This document shows positions 32,420 through 44,868 of a DNA stretch of 64,000 nucleotides, in pieces. Numbering within the stretch: position 1 is the stretch's first letter; every line of letters starts with the position of its first letter. A program made the position numbers and the translations under genes. The notes beneath the pieces are model-generated. The model was not told the DNA's origin, searched no databases, and worked only from the letters and a program-made list of their open reading frames with translations. The stretch is from Xenopus tropicalis (taxonomy: Eukaryota > Chordata > Amphibia > Anura > Pipidae), in assembly GCF_000004195.4 (NCBI RefSeq), contig NC_030683.2, positions 50,419,358 to 50,483,357 on the forward strand, read 5' to 3'.

Positions 32420-33604
32420 ATTTTGTGTTTTTATAGGTAGGTTATGGTTCTCTGGGTTTGTTGGTGGAATAAGGATTTAGCATATCAGAATAGTGAACTT
32501 GGCATGTTCTAGGTTTTTATGCACAAGGTTTCAGGACTCCAAACTTAGCTGTGCTGGCAAAGTGACGCTGTTTTTTATTTATTGAGTTTATCTATTCTGG
32601 CAGGTCCGTACTTTACTTATAACTAGGTTATAGATATATGTGATGAAAAGTTTGGTAAGGTGTGTCATATTGGCAAAAGTGTTGTTTTTTTTTTAGTAAA
32701 GTAGGGATTTATGGTGTGTGATTTTGTTTTTTGCACAGGTTGTCAGAAAAACAAAGTGTGCTTGTAGCTTGTGGTTGTTTAGACTTGTTCTTGGGCATTC
32801 AGATTTTTGTGTTTGAGCTATGGTTATTCAGGCTAGTTGCAGTGTTTCTTTGGTTATGGGGTAGGACTTATATTGTGCTGGTATAGCGAACTGAGGTGCT
32901 GGGTGACTGACAGGGCGCATGATAAAACTTGTGGTGTGTGATGAATCAATGAGATGTTTTTATCTCTAAAGCTGATGCCACAAGTCCTTTTACTGGCACC
33001 TCAAAAGCTTGCCTGTCAGCGCAGTTATCTGTGCATAGTTTTGTATATTACTTTGCATTTCTGGGCAGCATTTAACTACTGTAAGTGTAGGCCTTGAGTT
33101 TTTTGCAAAGGTTCTTGAGCACAGGATGACAGATACATTATGGTTTTTTGTGCTTGTAGTACAAATTGAATATCTACTGTATGTTCTGGTTAGGTTACAC
33201 AAGTTGCAGTGGCTCTCTAAATATAAAAACTTTGCGTAATACTGGTGTGCCACTGGTGACTGCTGCACGGCACGTAATGGTGCACATAATTTTATCTCTG
33301 ATGCTAATGCCCCAAGCTTTATTGTTGGCACCTAAATTCCTAACCTTTAGTGCAACTTCTAAGGACATTTGCATCATTTATGGGCCAAATTACTATGGAT
33401 TTTTTGGCAAATATCCTTCTAAATGTGGTGCAGATTTTGTCATTTCTAAAGTAGTGTAGGAAGAAGCAAAAAAACTGGTATCATAACACCACAGGAAAGA
33501 TGGAACTCAAATCAAAGATGCTCCACAAAACAGAAATAGGTGAGTAAAGTACAATTTAGGGGTTTATTTGGGGGGGGGGTAAAGTAAAAAACTGCAAGGG
33601 GTGC
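32420..33604 (+). other. 3' non-coding region of the piggyBac element
   Basis: The region is T- and G-rich with no ORF above 113 codons and no recognisable protein. By eye I find no AATAAA between the stop codon and the right terminus. A strong splice-donor-like word, ATAGGTGAGTAAAG, spans 33536-33549. A short direct repeat relates 32990-33010 (CCTTTTACTGGCACCTCAAA) to 33300-33330 (a TTATTGTTGGCACCTAAA-like phrase). Function unknown. Confidence 0.6.
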
Positions 33605-36600
33605 ATAGAGTGCATTTTCAGGTTTGGCGGCCATGTACTTATGTGCAACCAGACATATGGGGTGTAATTTTATTCAGGGTAACTTGCTAATTGATACTGA
33701 GCAAGTTTTTTGATAGTTGCCGTTGAGATTTTGGGGAGAAATCTAACTTTATATTTTTTTTCAGACCAAGAATGGTGTCTCTAAATAGCTGAAGTTGTCT
33801 ATTTTTAATCAATGTATAGTTTATATGGGTTTTTTTACAGTTAAGGGGCAATTTTGTCTGAAAAACTTTGAGATGTGCACATAAATTGCAGCCCCATTAT
33901 TATGCATTGCCCCTGTTTTGGGGCATTTGGTGGCCACGTCTTTATGTGCACCCATACATATGGGGTATCGTTTTATTCAGGGGAACTTGCAGATTGATGT
34001 TTAGTAAGTTTTTGGTAGTTGCTATAGAGATTTTGGGGAGAAATCTAGGTTTGTATCTGTTTTTTCCTTGATTTCTGACCAAAGCACCGACTTCTGCAAG
34101 GGACTGCGGCCGCAATTTTCCATGTAGAAAGAGGAGAGTGGCGTCTCTGAATAGCTGATGGTGTGCACTTTTCAGAAATATATAGTTTGTGGGGGTTATT
34201 TTACAGGTATGGGGGGTTAACACTGAAAAACTGCAGGAAGTGCACATAGAGCTCAGTGAAATTGCCCTTTTGCATTGCCCCTGTTTTGGGGCATTTGGTG
34301 GCCACGTCTTTATGTGCACCCATACATATGGGGTATCGTTTTATTCAGGGGAACTTGCAAATTGATGTTTAGTAAGTTTTTGGTAGTTGCCATAGAGATT
34401 TTGGGGAGAAATCTAGGTTTGTATCTGTTTTTTCCTTGATTTCTGACCAAAGCGCTGACTTCTGCAAGGGACTGCGGCCGCAATTTTCCATGTAGAAAGA
34501 GGAGAGTGGCGTCTCTGAATAGCTGAAGGTGTGCACTTTTCAGAAATATATAGTTTGTGGGGGTTTTTTTACAGGTATGGGGGGTTAACACTGAAAAACT
34601 GCAGGAAGTGCACATAGAGCGCAGCCCCCAAAATTTCAACTGAAATTGCCCTTTTGCATTGCCCCTGTTTTGGGGCATTTGGTGGCCACGTCTTTATGTG
34701 CACCCATACATAGGGGGTATCGTTTTATTCAGGGGAACTTGCAGATTGATGTTTAGTAAGTTTTTGGTAGTTGCCATAGAGATTTTGGGGAGAAATCTAG
34801 GTTTGTATCTGTTTTTTCCTTGATTTCTGACCAAAGCACCGACTTCTGCAAGGGACTGCGGCCGCAATTTTCCATGTAGAAAGAGGAGAGTGGCGTCTCT
34901 GAATAGCTGATGGTGTGCACTTTTCAGAAATATATAGTTTGTGGGGGTTATTTTACAGGTATGGGGGGTTAACACTGAAAAACTGCAGGAAGTGCACATA
35001 GAGCTCAGTGAAATTGCCCTTTTGCATTGCCCCTGTTTTGGGGCATTTGGTGGCCACGTCTTTATGTGCACCCATACATATGGGGTATCGTTTTATTCAG
35101 GGGAACTTGCAAATTGATGTTTAGTAAGTTTTTGGTAGATGCCATAGAGATTTTGGGGAGAAATCTAGGTTTGTATCTGTTTTTTCCTTGATTTCTGACC
35201 AAAGCGCTGACTTCTGCAAGGGACTGCGGCCGCAATTTTCCATGTAGAAAGAGGAGAGTGGCGTCTCTGAATAGCTGAAGGTGTGCACTTTTCAGAAATA
35301 TATAGTTTGTGGGGGTTTTTTTACAGGTATGGGGGGTTAACACTGAAAAACTGCAGGAAGTGCACATAGAGCGCAGCCCCCAAAATTTCAACTGAAATTG
35401 CCCTTTTGCATTGCCCCTGTTTTGGGGCATTTGGTGGCCACGTCTTTATGTGCACCCATACATAGGGGGTATCGTTTTATTCAGGGGAACTTGCAGATTG
35501 ATGTTTAGTAAGTTTTTGGTAGTTGCCATAGAGATTTTGGGGAGAAATCTAGGTTTGTATCTGTTTTTTCCTTGATTTCTGACCAAAGCGCTGACTTCTG
35601 CAAGGGACTGCGGCCGCAATTTTCCATGTAGAAAGAGGAGAGTGGCGTCTCTGAATAGCTAATGGTGTGCACTTTTCAGAAATATATAGTTTGTGGGGGT
35701 TTTTTTACAGGTATGGGGGGTTAACACTGAAAAACTGCAGGAAGTGCACATAGAGCGCAGCCCCCAAAATTTCAACTGAAATTGCCCTTTTGCATTGCCC
35801 CTGTTTTGGGGCATTTGGTGGCCACGTCTTTATGTGCACCCATACATAGGGGGTATCGTTTTATTCAGGGGAACTTGCAGATTGATGTTTAGTAAGTTTT
35901 TGGTAGTTGCCATGGAGATTTTGGGGAGAAATCTAGGTTTGTATCTGTTTTTTCCTTGATTTCTGACCAAAGCGCTGACTTCTGCAAGGAACTACGGCCA
36001 CAATTTTCCATGTAGAAAGAGGAGAGTGGTGTCTCTGAATAGCTGAAGGTGTGCACTTTTCAGAAATATATAGTTTGTGAGGGTTATTTCACAATTAGGG
36101 GGGATTAACACTGAAAAACTGCAGGTAGTGCACATAGAGCGCAGCCCCCAAAATTTCAACTGAAATTGCCCTTATGCATTGCCCCTGTTTTGGGGCATTT
36201 GGTGGCCACGTCTTTATGTGCACCCATACATATGGGGTATCGTTTTATTCAAGGGAACTTGCAGATTGATGTTTAGTAAGTTTTTGGTAGTTGCCATGGA
36301 GATTTTGGGGAGAAATCTAGGTTTTTTATCTGGTTTTTCCTTGATTTCTGACCAAAGCGCTGACTTCTGCAAGGGACTGCGGCCACAATTTTCCATGTAG
36401 AAAGAGAAGAGTGGTGTCTCTGAATAGCTGAAGGTGTGCACTTTTCAGAAATATATAGTTTGTGAGGGTTATTTCACAATTAGGGGGGGTTAACACTGAA
36501 AAACTGCAGGTAGTGCACATAGAGCGCAGCCCCCAAAATTTCTACTGAAATTGCCCTTTTGCATTGCCTCTGTTTTGGGGCATTTGGTGGCCACGTCTTT

Positions 36601-37780
36601 ATGTGCACCCATACATATGGGGTATCGTTTTATTCAGGGGAACTTGCAGATTGATGTTTAGTAAGTTTTTGGTAGTTGCCATAGAGATTTTGGGGAGAAA
36701 TCTAGGTTTGTATCTGTTTTTTCCTTGATTTCTGACCAAAGCGCTGACTTCTGCAAGGAACTACGGCCACAATTTTCCATGTAGAAAGAGGAGAGTGGCG
36801 TCTCTGAATAGCTGAAGGTGTGCACTTTTCAGAAATATATAGTTTGTGAGGGTTATTTCACAATTAGGGGGGGTTAACACTGAAAAACTGCAGGTAGTGC
36901 ACATAGAGCGCAGCCCCCAAAATTTCTACTGAAATTGCCCTTTTGCATTGCCTCTGTTTTGGGGCATTTGGTGGCCACGTCTTTATGTGCACCCATACAT
37001 ATGGGGTATCGTTTTATTCAGGGGAACTTGCAGATTGATGTTTAGTAAGTTTTTGGTAGTTGCCATAGAGATTTTGGGGAGAAATCTAGGTTTGTATCTG
37101 TTTTTTCCTTGATTTCTGACCAAAGCGCTGACTTCTGCAAGGAACTACGGCCACAATTTTCCATGTAGAAAGAGGAGAGTGGCGTCTCTGAATAGCTGAA
37201 GGTGTGCACTTTTCAGAAATATATAGTTTGTGAGGGTTATTTCACAATTAGGGGGGGTTAACACTGAAAAACTGCAGGTAGTGCACATAGAGCGCAGCCC
37301 CCAAAATTTCAACTGAAATTGCCCTTATGCATTGCCCCTGTTTTGGGGCATTTGGTGGCCACGTCTTTATGTGCACCCATACATATGGGGTATCGTTTTA
37401 TTCAGGGGAACTTGCAGATTGATGTTTAGTAAGTTTTTGGTAGTTGCCATGGAGATTTTGGGGAGAAATCTAGGTTTTTTATCTGGTTTTTCCTTGATTT
37501 CTGACCAAAGCGCTGACTTCTGCAAGGGACTGCGGCCACAATTTTCCATGTAGAAAGAGAAGAGTGGTGTCTCTGAATAGCTGAAGGTGTGCACTTTTCA
37601 GAAATATATAGTTTGTGGGGGTTATTTCACAGGTAGGGGGGTTAACACTGAAAAACTGCAGGAAGTGCATATAGAGCGCAGCCCCCACATTTTTAGCTGT
37701 AATTGCCCTTGTGCATTGCCCCTGCTTTGGAGTGTTTGGTGCCCATGTCTTTATGTGCACCCATACATATGGGGCATCAT
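33605..37780 (+). repeat. 368/384-bp tandem array with higher-order structure
   Basis: A diverged unit (33605-33920) leads into units whose GGGCATTTGG word starts at 33921, 34289, 34673, 35041, 35425, 35809, 36193, 36578, 36962 and 37346, with a diverged partial unit from 37731. In the left part units alternate 368 and 384 bp, so the true repeat is a 752-bp dimer (33921-34672 and 34673-35424 nearly identical). The 16-bp difference lies just after ACATAGAGC. In the right part units at 36193 and 37346 are near-identical, as are 36578 and 36962, giving a 1,153-bp three-unit spacing. The first five units carry GCGGCCGC where the later ones have CGGCCACA. Units contain TTTTTTTACAG/GTATGG or TTATTTCACA words. 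The 122-125-codon minus-strand open frames are a by-product of the repeat. Confidence 0.96.
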
Positions 37781-38515
37781 TTTATTCAGGAGAAGTTTGT
37801 CTTTCAAATATGCCTTTGTTAGAAAATTTTTATGAGATTTTTTTTTGTCAAATCCACATTTGATCATGCGTCCAAGTTTACGTTTTAGAAAAAAAAAAAA
37901 AATGTCATAAAAAGTTCCAAATTTCACAATGCACTGACAAAAGGTATTTGGCTTTTGAGTGAAAACTACATTGCACCTAGAAACCTGAAGGTCTGTAGTT
38001 TCTAAAGATACCAAACATGAGGGGATATTTTAGATTTACATATAAGTTATGCTGCATTAACTGTTACAAGCGCTTTTCTGCTTTGTTCTGGTGTGATATT
38101 GTACAAAGTATTGCTTTAGTTTGGGGGTTACTTCTGGACAGGAACTGTGGGGTACCACCACATATTTGGTATCGTTGGACTTGGGAGTATCAGGGCTTTT
38201 ACAAACAACAAAAAAAAGTGTGTAAAATTAACTTTTCTATGGAAAAAAAACTCAAAATATACAGAAATTTTTCATAATTTTATTTTTTTTTTACATATTT
38301 CACCCAAAATACACATCATATCTCCAGAAAAGTTATAAAATTTGGTATGTATGTCGAAGCCCAATTAGTGACGAAAAAAACGATATATAATTTCCCTAGT
38401 TTCATGGAGGTTTTTCTACCAAAAAACATTGTTAAAGTGAATGAGTACAAAATGCTTAAAAAACGTCTGGCACTGGGGGGAACCGAAATGACGAATTCGG
38501 CTGGCACTTAAAGGG
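37781..38515. other. Right subterminal region and right terminal repeat
   Basis: About 700 bp of A- and T-rich sequence ends with GGCTGGCACTTAAAGGG. A second GTGCCA word, in the same orientation as the terminus, is at 38468-38474 (TGGCACT), about 35 bp inside, and CCGAATTCG near 38490-38500 is self-complementary. Unlike the left end there are no long palindromes. No ORF of note. Confidence 0.75.
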
Positions 38516-38519
38516 TTAA

Positions 38520-40656
38520 TACAAGTTATGGTTGTTTATATATATTTGTTGATTTATATTAAATAATTTGCAATAAACAACTGTGGCCTTCTCTCCCCAA
38601 TTAAGTGTCCGTTGTTTTTATTGTGGAACAGGGGGAGGGTAAAGGGGCACAACAGGCTCGACGTTGCATTAGTCATGAAAAGTATTACATTTTTCCCACA
38701 TCTGGCAACCCATAGCAACCAATAAGATGTTTGTTTTCGAAATTTTACTGCCTATTTGTTTTTGTGGGTTACTAGACAAGTTGCAAAATTAAGACCATTT
38801 ACATAATCCCTTTAGTTTTTTAATGTACCTTCAATATGGCATCCTGTAAAGTAGCTTTTGTCAAACACGTAAAAGCTAATTTAAAGCAAACAACCACAGT
38901 GACTCAAATATTGCTGCTGCACAGGTACAGATCAGGATCAAAACTATATTAAATCAGTTATAGTATCTATACAAATAATGGTTTGCCTTACTGGCAAAAG
39001 GCAGTTTCCTCTACTTATTGTACATATTCAAAAAGTCTATTGCTTTTATCTATTAGCCTGACTAATAAAGAGATAAAAAAAATGTAATTAGTTTGAAACC
39101 TGGTCATTACTGGACACAGTGGATTAGGTATAAAAGGAAGCTGGAGTAGCAGAACAAGTAAATAATTAGATTCAAACTAAGGCTGGCCAAGGGAGAAAAC
39201 TATTGAAGAGTATTGCAAGATTGGGAGGTCTAAATAAGAAATCCAAAGAACTAGTTATCAAAGTCATAGGAGCATGTGCAGGAACCTAAAAGCCTAAAGC
39301 ACAATTATTATGCAACATTAACACTCAGGTGCATACAAAACACTGTATAATCTGTAAGAAAGTAAACTTCCTTGAGCAGAAACATTCCTTATTCTCACAC
39401 GCCATCTAATCTTTTAGAATACAACTACTTCCTAGTCCCAGTTTGGTTTGGTTTGGTTAGTGCAGGAAAAACAAATAGCTGCAATATAACTGAAGTGGAA
39501 TAAGGCTTGCTTCTGTACATTCATTCTTTGTGTTTCATTTTAGTCCTAAACATTTTCCTAAAGCCTAATGTGACAAGAGTTGTCACGCAAACAAAAACCT
39601 CTATTTATATAGACCTACTGTTTTTTTCTGCTTCATCATATTGTCACTATTCTTAAAAGGGGATCACCTTTACATTAACCTTTAGAATGTTATTGAATGT
39701 CCTATAACTTATAAACTTTTGCTCTGTGAAGCCACAGTTTATATATTTTGAGGAGTCATTTTTTAGTGTCAGTATCACTTTAAAGAACATGATTCTGGTA
39801 ATTACGGTTATTTAGGGTTTTTCGTTTCATATTTCAATTGGCAATTATGATTTCTATAGGCTTGTGGTAAAGCTCAGCTGCCACATCTCCTATAGGAGAA
39901 ATGGCTAAAAATAACTGTATTTTGTTTTAGAAAATATTAACATAGTTATGGGAAAATTCATTCATTCTTTTGAGCATTAGAAGCTCAAAGAAGCTCAAAG
40001 AATGCGCACAATTAATGATGTATCCATTTTAATAGTAAAGCTGCAAATGTGTTTATCATTAAATATTAAATTGGATTGCATTGCATGGAGTTTATTAGGA
40101 CTTTTAAATTTAGGGGCAGATATTTAAGATATTATTATTATAATAATTATATTATATTATTATTATATTATAACTATTTTCAGAACTCAAACTTTGTATT
40201 CTAAATATTTTCTCAGCACAAAAAAAATTTGCTTATAGGAACTGCCCGATATCTATTATCTATATCTTATGGCCCATCAAAATATCAGTCATTGAAAAAT
40301 TAGCCTATTAGTATTGATTTAAAATCTGATTTTTACATATTTTTAGATATTTGTTGTTCACTGCTCCTATGTGCTGCTCCAAAATTCTAGTCTGAGCTTA
40401 TATTTGTACCCAAAGGGATACACAGGATAAGATTGTAAAAGGCCAAGTCAAAAATATTGTACTAAAAAACAATATTTTGCAATGTTCTGTGTAGCAAAAG
40501 GGTCCACATATGTTATGCATTAACTTTGTTCTAGGCCAAAAAGTGGGTTTGTGTTAGCAGACCTGACTGTGGGTGGATGCCCCCATGTCACTTTTCCACA
40601 GGTACTGTAATACAACTTCCACAGCCCTGGCCTACACTCTACCGCATATTTTAGCA
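38520..40656. other. Right flank of the piggyBac element, no gene recognised
   Basis: Just outside the element an AATAAA word stands at 38571-38576 followed by a GT-rich stretch (GTGTCCGTTG), which could serve as a poly(A) site for transcripts reading out of the element. The remainder is AT-rich with no open frame of note. A short ATTATTA-rich patch is at 40130-40175. Confidence 0.4.
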
Positions 40657-40977
40657 CAGATATGGGACCCATTAATCAGAATGCCTGGGGTTTTCCGGAT
40701 AAGGGGTCTTTCCATAATTTGGATCTCCTACCTTAAGTTTACTAAGTAAATTATTTAAACAGTATTTAAACCCAATAGTATTGTTTTGGCTCCAATACGG
40801 ATTAATTATATCTTATTTGGGATCAAGTACATGGTACTGTTTTATTATTACAGAGAAAAAGGAAACCATTTTTAAAAATGTGAATTATTTGATTAAAATT
40901 GAGTGTTTGGGAAATGGGCTTTCCGTAATTTGGAACTTTCTGGATAATGGGTTTCCAGATAAGCGGTCCAATACCTG
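40657..40977. mobile_element. TA-flanked MITE, CAGGTATGGGACC family
   Basis: The left end is CAGATATGGGACCCATTAAT and the right end is ATTGGACCGC-type sequence on the minus strand, ending AATACCTG before TA. It shares GGATTAATTATATCTTA, TTATTATTACAGAGAAAAAG and TCCGTAATTTGGAACTTTC with the copies at 42637 and 51675. No coding capacity. Confidence 0.85.
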
Positions 40978-40979
40978 TA

Positions 40980-42636
40980 ATCTAAATGCTTTTAATCAAA
41001 CATCTTGGCACCATTTTGCACAAAAATCTGCTCCAAGTATTTGCACCAGATACAATTGCTAAAGCTTTCAGGAGCATAGGGGCAGATTCTCAGCCGGCAT
41101 GCCTGCCTGGTAGTTGTCTTAGTGGGGCTTTATCAACACTGGGCAATTTTGTACCTGGGTAATAACCCATGGCAACTAATAATTGACTCACGTATTTCAC
41201 GTATCTTGTGGAAAAACAAAAGCAAATATTTGTTTGGATGCCAAATTTACAAACTGTTTATAAATGGTGCACAAAATAAAAAATTTTCATCTTCCTCTGA
41301 AAGGACAAATTAGCCCCACACTAACTGCACTTTTAATCGAGGTCCACATACAAGGCCTTGGAAATATAGAAATGCAAATCAAGGGCATAAGGAGTCATCA
41401 TAAAAAACTGATTTCAATTGGTATTTCTCTATGCCATTTATGATTATAATTGCATATGATGGGGTAGGTCAGTGTTTGGGTTAAAATGGTTTGTGGAAAT
41501 ATGGTAAAACACAAAGGCAACATGAAAGCAGGGGAAAGACACAAGGGACAATGTTTAGAAGAGCTACCCCCATGTCTGCTTTCATTACATCATTATGATG
41601 GTGGTTGCTCAACTTTTAGATTAAATGATTTGTTACAAAATGCCATTTTTCTGAAGCCTGCAGCTATATTTGTTCATCTATGTATGGAAGAGGTTAAAAG
41701 TGTCTGCAGTGCTTACACTATTGTTTAGAGTTATAGAAATGAAACTCCCAAGCTAATGTAGCACAGCTTGGTCAATATTTAATTACCTTTCATGGCATCA
41801 CTTTGTTCCCTGGCTTTAACATGGAATTTCTCATTAATGAATATACTTAAGTAGATAAACACTTAATAAGACGCCCTTTCAAGGTAACCACTGAAGACAC
41901 AGGTCTAAAACAATCATTGGTCCAATGTGTAGTATTTAGATAGAACAAGCATCCTTGTAGAACTACAATTATATAGGTAGTGCTTTAAAGAAAATCAATA
42001 TAAAAAGTATTAAGATATAACAAAATATAAAAAGTAGGCCTGTAGTTTTCATTCAGTGTTCATTTTTTGCAGAATTTTTAAGCGGCTGATGGTTATGCAA
42101 ACCCAAACCTATAAAATAAAGGTTAAAAAGTAATTTTATAGTTTATGCCAAAAAATAAACTTATTTAAGAAAATTGAAAAACATACTTCCTAAACATATA
42201 ATTTATTATTATAAGCCATCTGTTTGTCCATGGGTAGCTAAAGATAGTGCTGTGTGCCAATCTGTTGGAATTATTATGTATGTATATATCCATATATTAT
42301 CCCTGGCATGTTCAGTAAAATATCTGACTCCAACATACCACACAATAATAATTCATCCTCTGTATATTTTATTGAATTTGAGAGAAAAACATGATCTTGC
42401 AGTTTTTTTTATTTCCAAAATCACTGTGGATTTGGGGTGGACTGAGGGGGAAAAGTCATTATCTAAGACCCCATGCAGTAATGCAAGAGCACTGAAGATG
42501 ACAAAATGGTCTGGCTTGCACCTAGCATTGAAATAATGCAGTATAAGGTGCAGAGTACAGCGTCAGCGGGCACAAGCCAGCCCTGTCCTTATCAGCTTCC
42601 CCCACTACTCTGTAACCTGCACATTTGAAATAAATA
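40980..42636. other. Non-coding DNA, no gene recognised
   Basis: Open frames of up to 120 codons (42174-42536, which runs into a repeat phrase near 42545) have no recognised domain. TAGGGGCAGATTCT at 41078 resembles the end of the GGGGCAGATTTA family, but no matching right end was found. Confidence 0.4.
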
Positions 42637-42954
42637 CAGGTATAGGACCCGTTATCCAGAATGCTCAGGACCAAGGGTATTTCGGACAAGGGGTCTTTCC
42701 GTAATTTGGATCTTCATACCTTAAATCTACTAAAAAATCAATAAAACATTAATTTAACCCAATAGGATTATTTTGCATCCAGTAAGGATTAATTATATTT
42801 TAGTTGGGATCAAATAAAAAGCACCGTTTTATTTTTACACAGAAAATGGAAATCAATTTTAAAAATCTGAATTATTTGATTAAATGGGAGACGGGCTTTC
42901 CATAATTCGGAGCTTTCTGGATATCGGGTTTCCGGATAAGGGATCCCTTACCTG
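42637..42954. mobile_element. TA-flanked MITE, CAGGTATAGGACC family
   Basis: CAGGTATAGGACCCGTTATC at the left and GGATCCCTTACCTG at the right form inverted ends; TA abuts both (42635-42636, 42955-42956). The interior contains GGATTAATTATATTTTAG and GGAGACGGGCTTTCC. No coding capacity; non-autonomous. Confidence 0.9.
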
Positions 42955-42956
42955 TA

Positions 42957-44581
42957 CAAACAAGTTAGGGAAGTTGAGGGTACTCCGCATTAATACCCTC
43001 ACTTTAATAACTAGAGGGCAAGCATATCTGTTGTACAACCCTTAACAATTAGGGTCACAGAATCTGAGGTCAGGATTAGCCCAAGCTTTTTGTACACATT
43101 CCCTATTCCATTTAGGCACATTGATCATCACTTCAATAAACTCTTATTTAATATTAATGATTATGGTTTTGGCATATTTTACTTAAGTTCAGACTTTTCA
43201 AGAGCAAACTCAATAGTATGAAATGACGGAGGACTGTTCCTATTAGCAATAGTTGGGAATAGGTAATAACAAAACAAACAGTAAAATATCCAAAATGCCA
43301 AATGTCTCAGATCATCAAATAAGCAGCATTTCTATTTGATTTATTACGTTGCAATAAAAATGACTTCTGGGTACAATAATTGGTTCATAACATGAAGCAT
43401 GCTTTTGTTTTATTCTCGTTGGTTGGACAGTTGGTACATCAATACAAATGGTTAATAAAAGTCTGTGTTAATAGATAAATATTTAATTGGTCAATTTTGT
43501 AGCTGGTGAATCTTTGAAAATGGGTTATTACAAAAGTAAGATACTGTATTTCAACAATCTTGGCCATAAATGAGCAAAGAGCTCTGTGGGCTCCATAACA
43601 CCCCACCAGGCATCACAATTTCCCACACTAGATTACTATATATTTCTTCACACATTTTCCATTCTAATTTACTCTTTGCTGGATTAATTGCCAAAATCAT
43701 CATACTTTGTAAAGTGTGACAGTCATCCCTGGCTGTGAATAATAATGCAAGGGGAGATAAAAATATATATTTTTTTAAGTGAGCAGAGTATAACATAAGC
43801 AAACAAGTAAGTATAACATAAGCACAGCTGGGTAGGAAGAATAAAAACTGTTCATTTTAGCCAGAAACATATTGCATAAAGGCAAAGAAACACTACTGGT
43901 ACTGTTATTCAGATGCTTGAAAATGTTATGCAAATCATGCAGAAATCTGTTCAGATCATTCAGAAAGTCTACTTCCAGTTCAGCTTTTATGAAATTATAA
44001 TAAACTGGCAAACATAGATTTGGCAGTAGTGCCCACTAAGGTTCTCTGCATTAACTGGTTGATCTGGTTGAACAATGGTTACAAATTTAATGGTGACCAT
44101 AACTTTCCCTTGTTTGCTTTAGTTATTTTTGGGTCATTCAGATATCTACATAGTCCATATTCACCGCACTGCATGTTTTTTCACATGTTTTTGAGTTACT
44201 TCTTGACTATTTCTTGCAGGGCAATTTTAAAATGACTACTTATAGATGCATTGGTCTGCATGCTTAACTGCGTACTTAATGTGAGTACAAATAACATTTT
44301 AGCCTACTAACAAGAGAGCCTTACAGTTTTAAGCAAACAGCTCCATGCTAAGAAAAAGAAATGCTTAGAGAGAAGAGCATATAGATACTGAGGTCTATTA
44401 TCTTCATTCTTTTTTTCCTGCCATACTTTGCAAAAAAAAAAAAAAAAATCACTCACTAGAGTTAATTAGATTAAGCCTGTAATCCTTATAGCACTAAAAT
44501 GGGGACACTAATATTTGATACAAAGAGCACCAGTTTGGACTTATTTAGCAGTTTTATCTGAATCTCTTTCAGTGTTTAACC
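42957..44581. other. Non-coding DNA, no gene recognised
   Basis: Only short open frames without domains are present. An A run of 16 or more lies at 44431-44449. Confidence 0.4.
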
Positions 44582-44868
44582 TTAAGGGCTCTGGCACACG
44601 GGGAGATTAGTCGCCCGGGCCAAAACTCCCTGTTCGCGGGCGACTAATCTCCCTGAGTTGCCTACCCCTGCCATCCCACCGGCGAACATGTAAGTCGCCG
44701 GCGGGATGGCAGATGCGCGAAATCGCGCCGCCGCGTCTGCCATCCCGCCGGCGACTTACATGTTCGCCGGTGGGATGGCAGGGGGAAGGCAACTCGGGGA
44801 GATTAGTCGCCCGCGAACAGGGAGTTTTGCCGCGGGCAACTAATCTCCCCGTGTGCCAGAGCCCTTAA
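44582..44868. mobile_element. 287-bp near-perfect hairpin MITE
   Basis: The ends are TTAAGGGCTCTGGCACACGG and its inverse CCGTGTGCCAGAGCCCTTAA. Almost the whole unit is self-complementary: GGAGATTAGTCGCCCG, then CCATCCCACCGGCGAACATG, then AAGTCGCCGGCGGGATGGCA are mirrored on the other side of a centre near 44725. Differences between arms are few. Relatives at 8944 and 50862 are more decayed. It is GC-rich against AT-rich flanks and has no coding capacity. Confidence 0.92.

Larger units (their letters stand above)
28021..38519 (+). mobile_element. Complete piggyBac element, Uribo2-like, about 10.5 kb
   Basis: TTAA is present immediately outside both ends (28021-28024 and 38516-38519), the target duplication of piggyBac transposons. 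The termini are CCCTTTAAGTGCCA at 28025-28038 and its inverse TGGCACTTAAAGGG at 38502-38515, 14 bp without mismatch. Inside lie subterminal palindromes, a CpG-rich block, a 160-bp tandem array, an intact transposase gene on the plus strand, a 3' non-coding stretch, and a roughly 4-kb array of 368/384-bp units. Ends, target duplication and ORF are all preserved, so the copy is probably young and could be autonomous. Its length is inflated by the two arrays, which make up about half of it. The Uribo2 affinity is from the remembered Xenopus Uribo2 transposase. Confidence 0.93.

Noticed and set aside
33942..37760. Minus-strand open frames of 75 to 125 codons, several nearly identical
   Set aside because: They copy the 368/384-bp tandem unit antisense to the element. 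Their likeness reflects DNA homogenisation, not a protein family.
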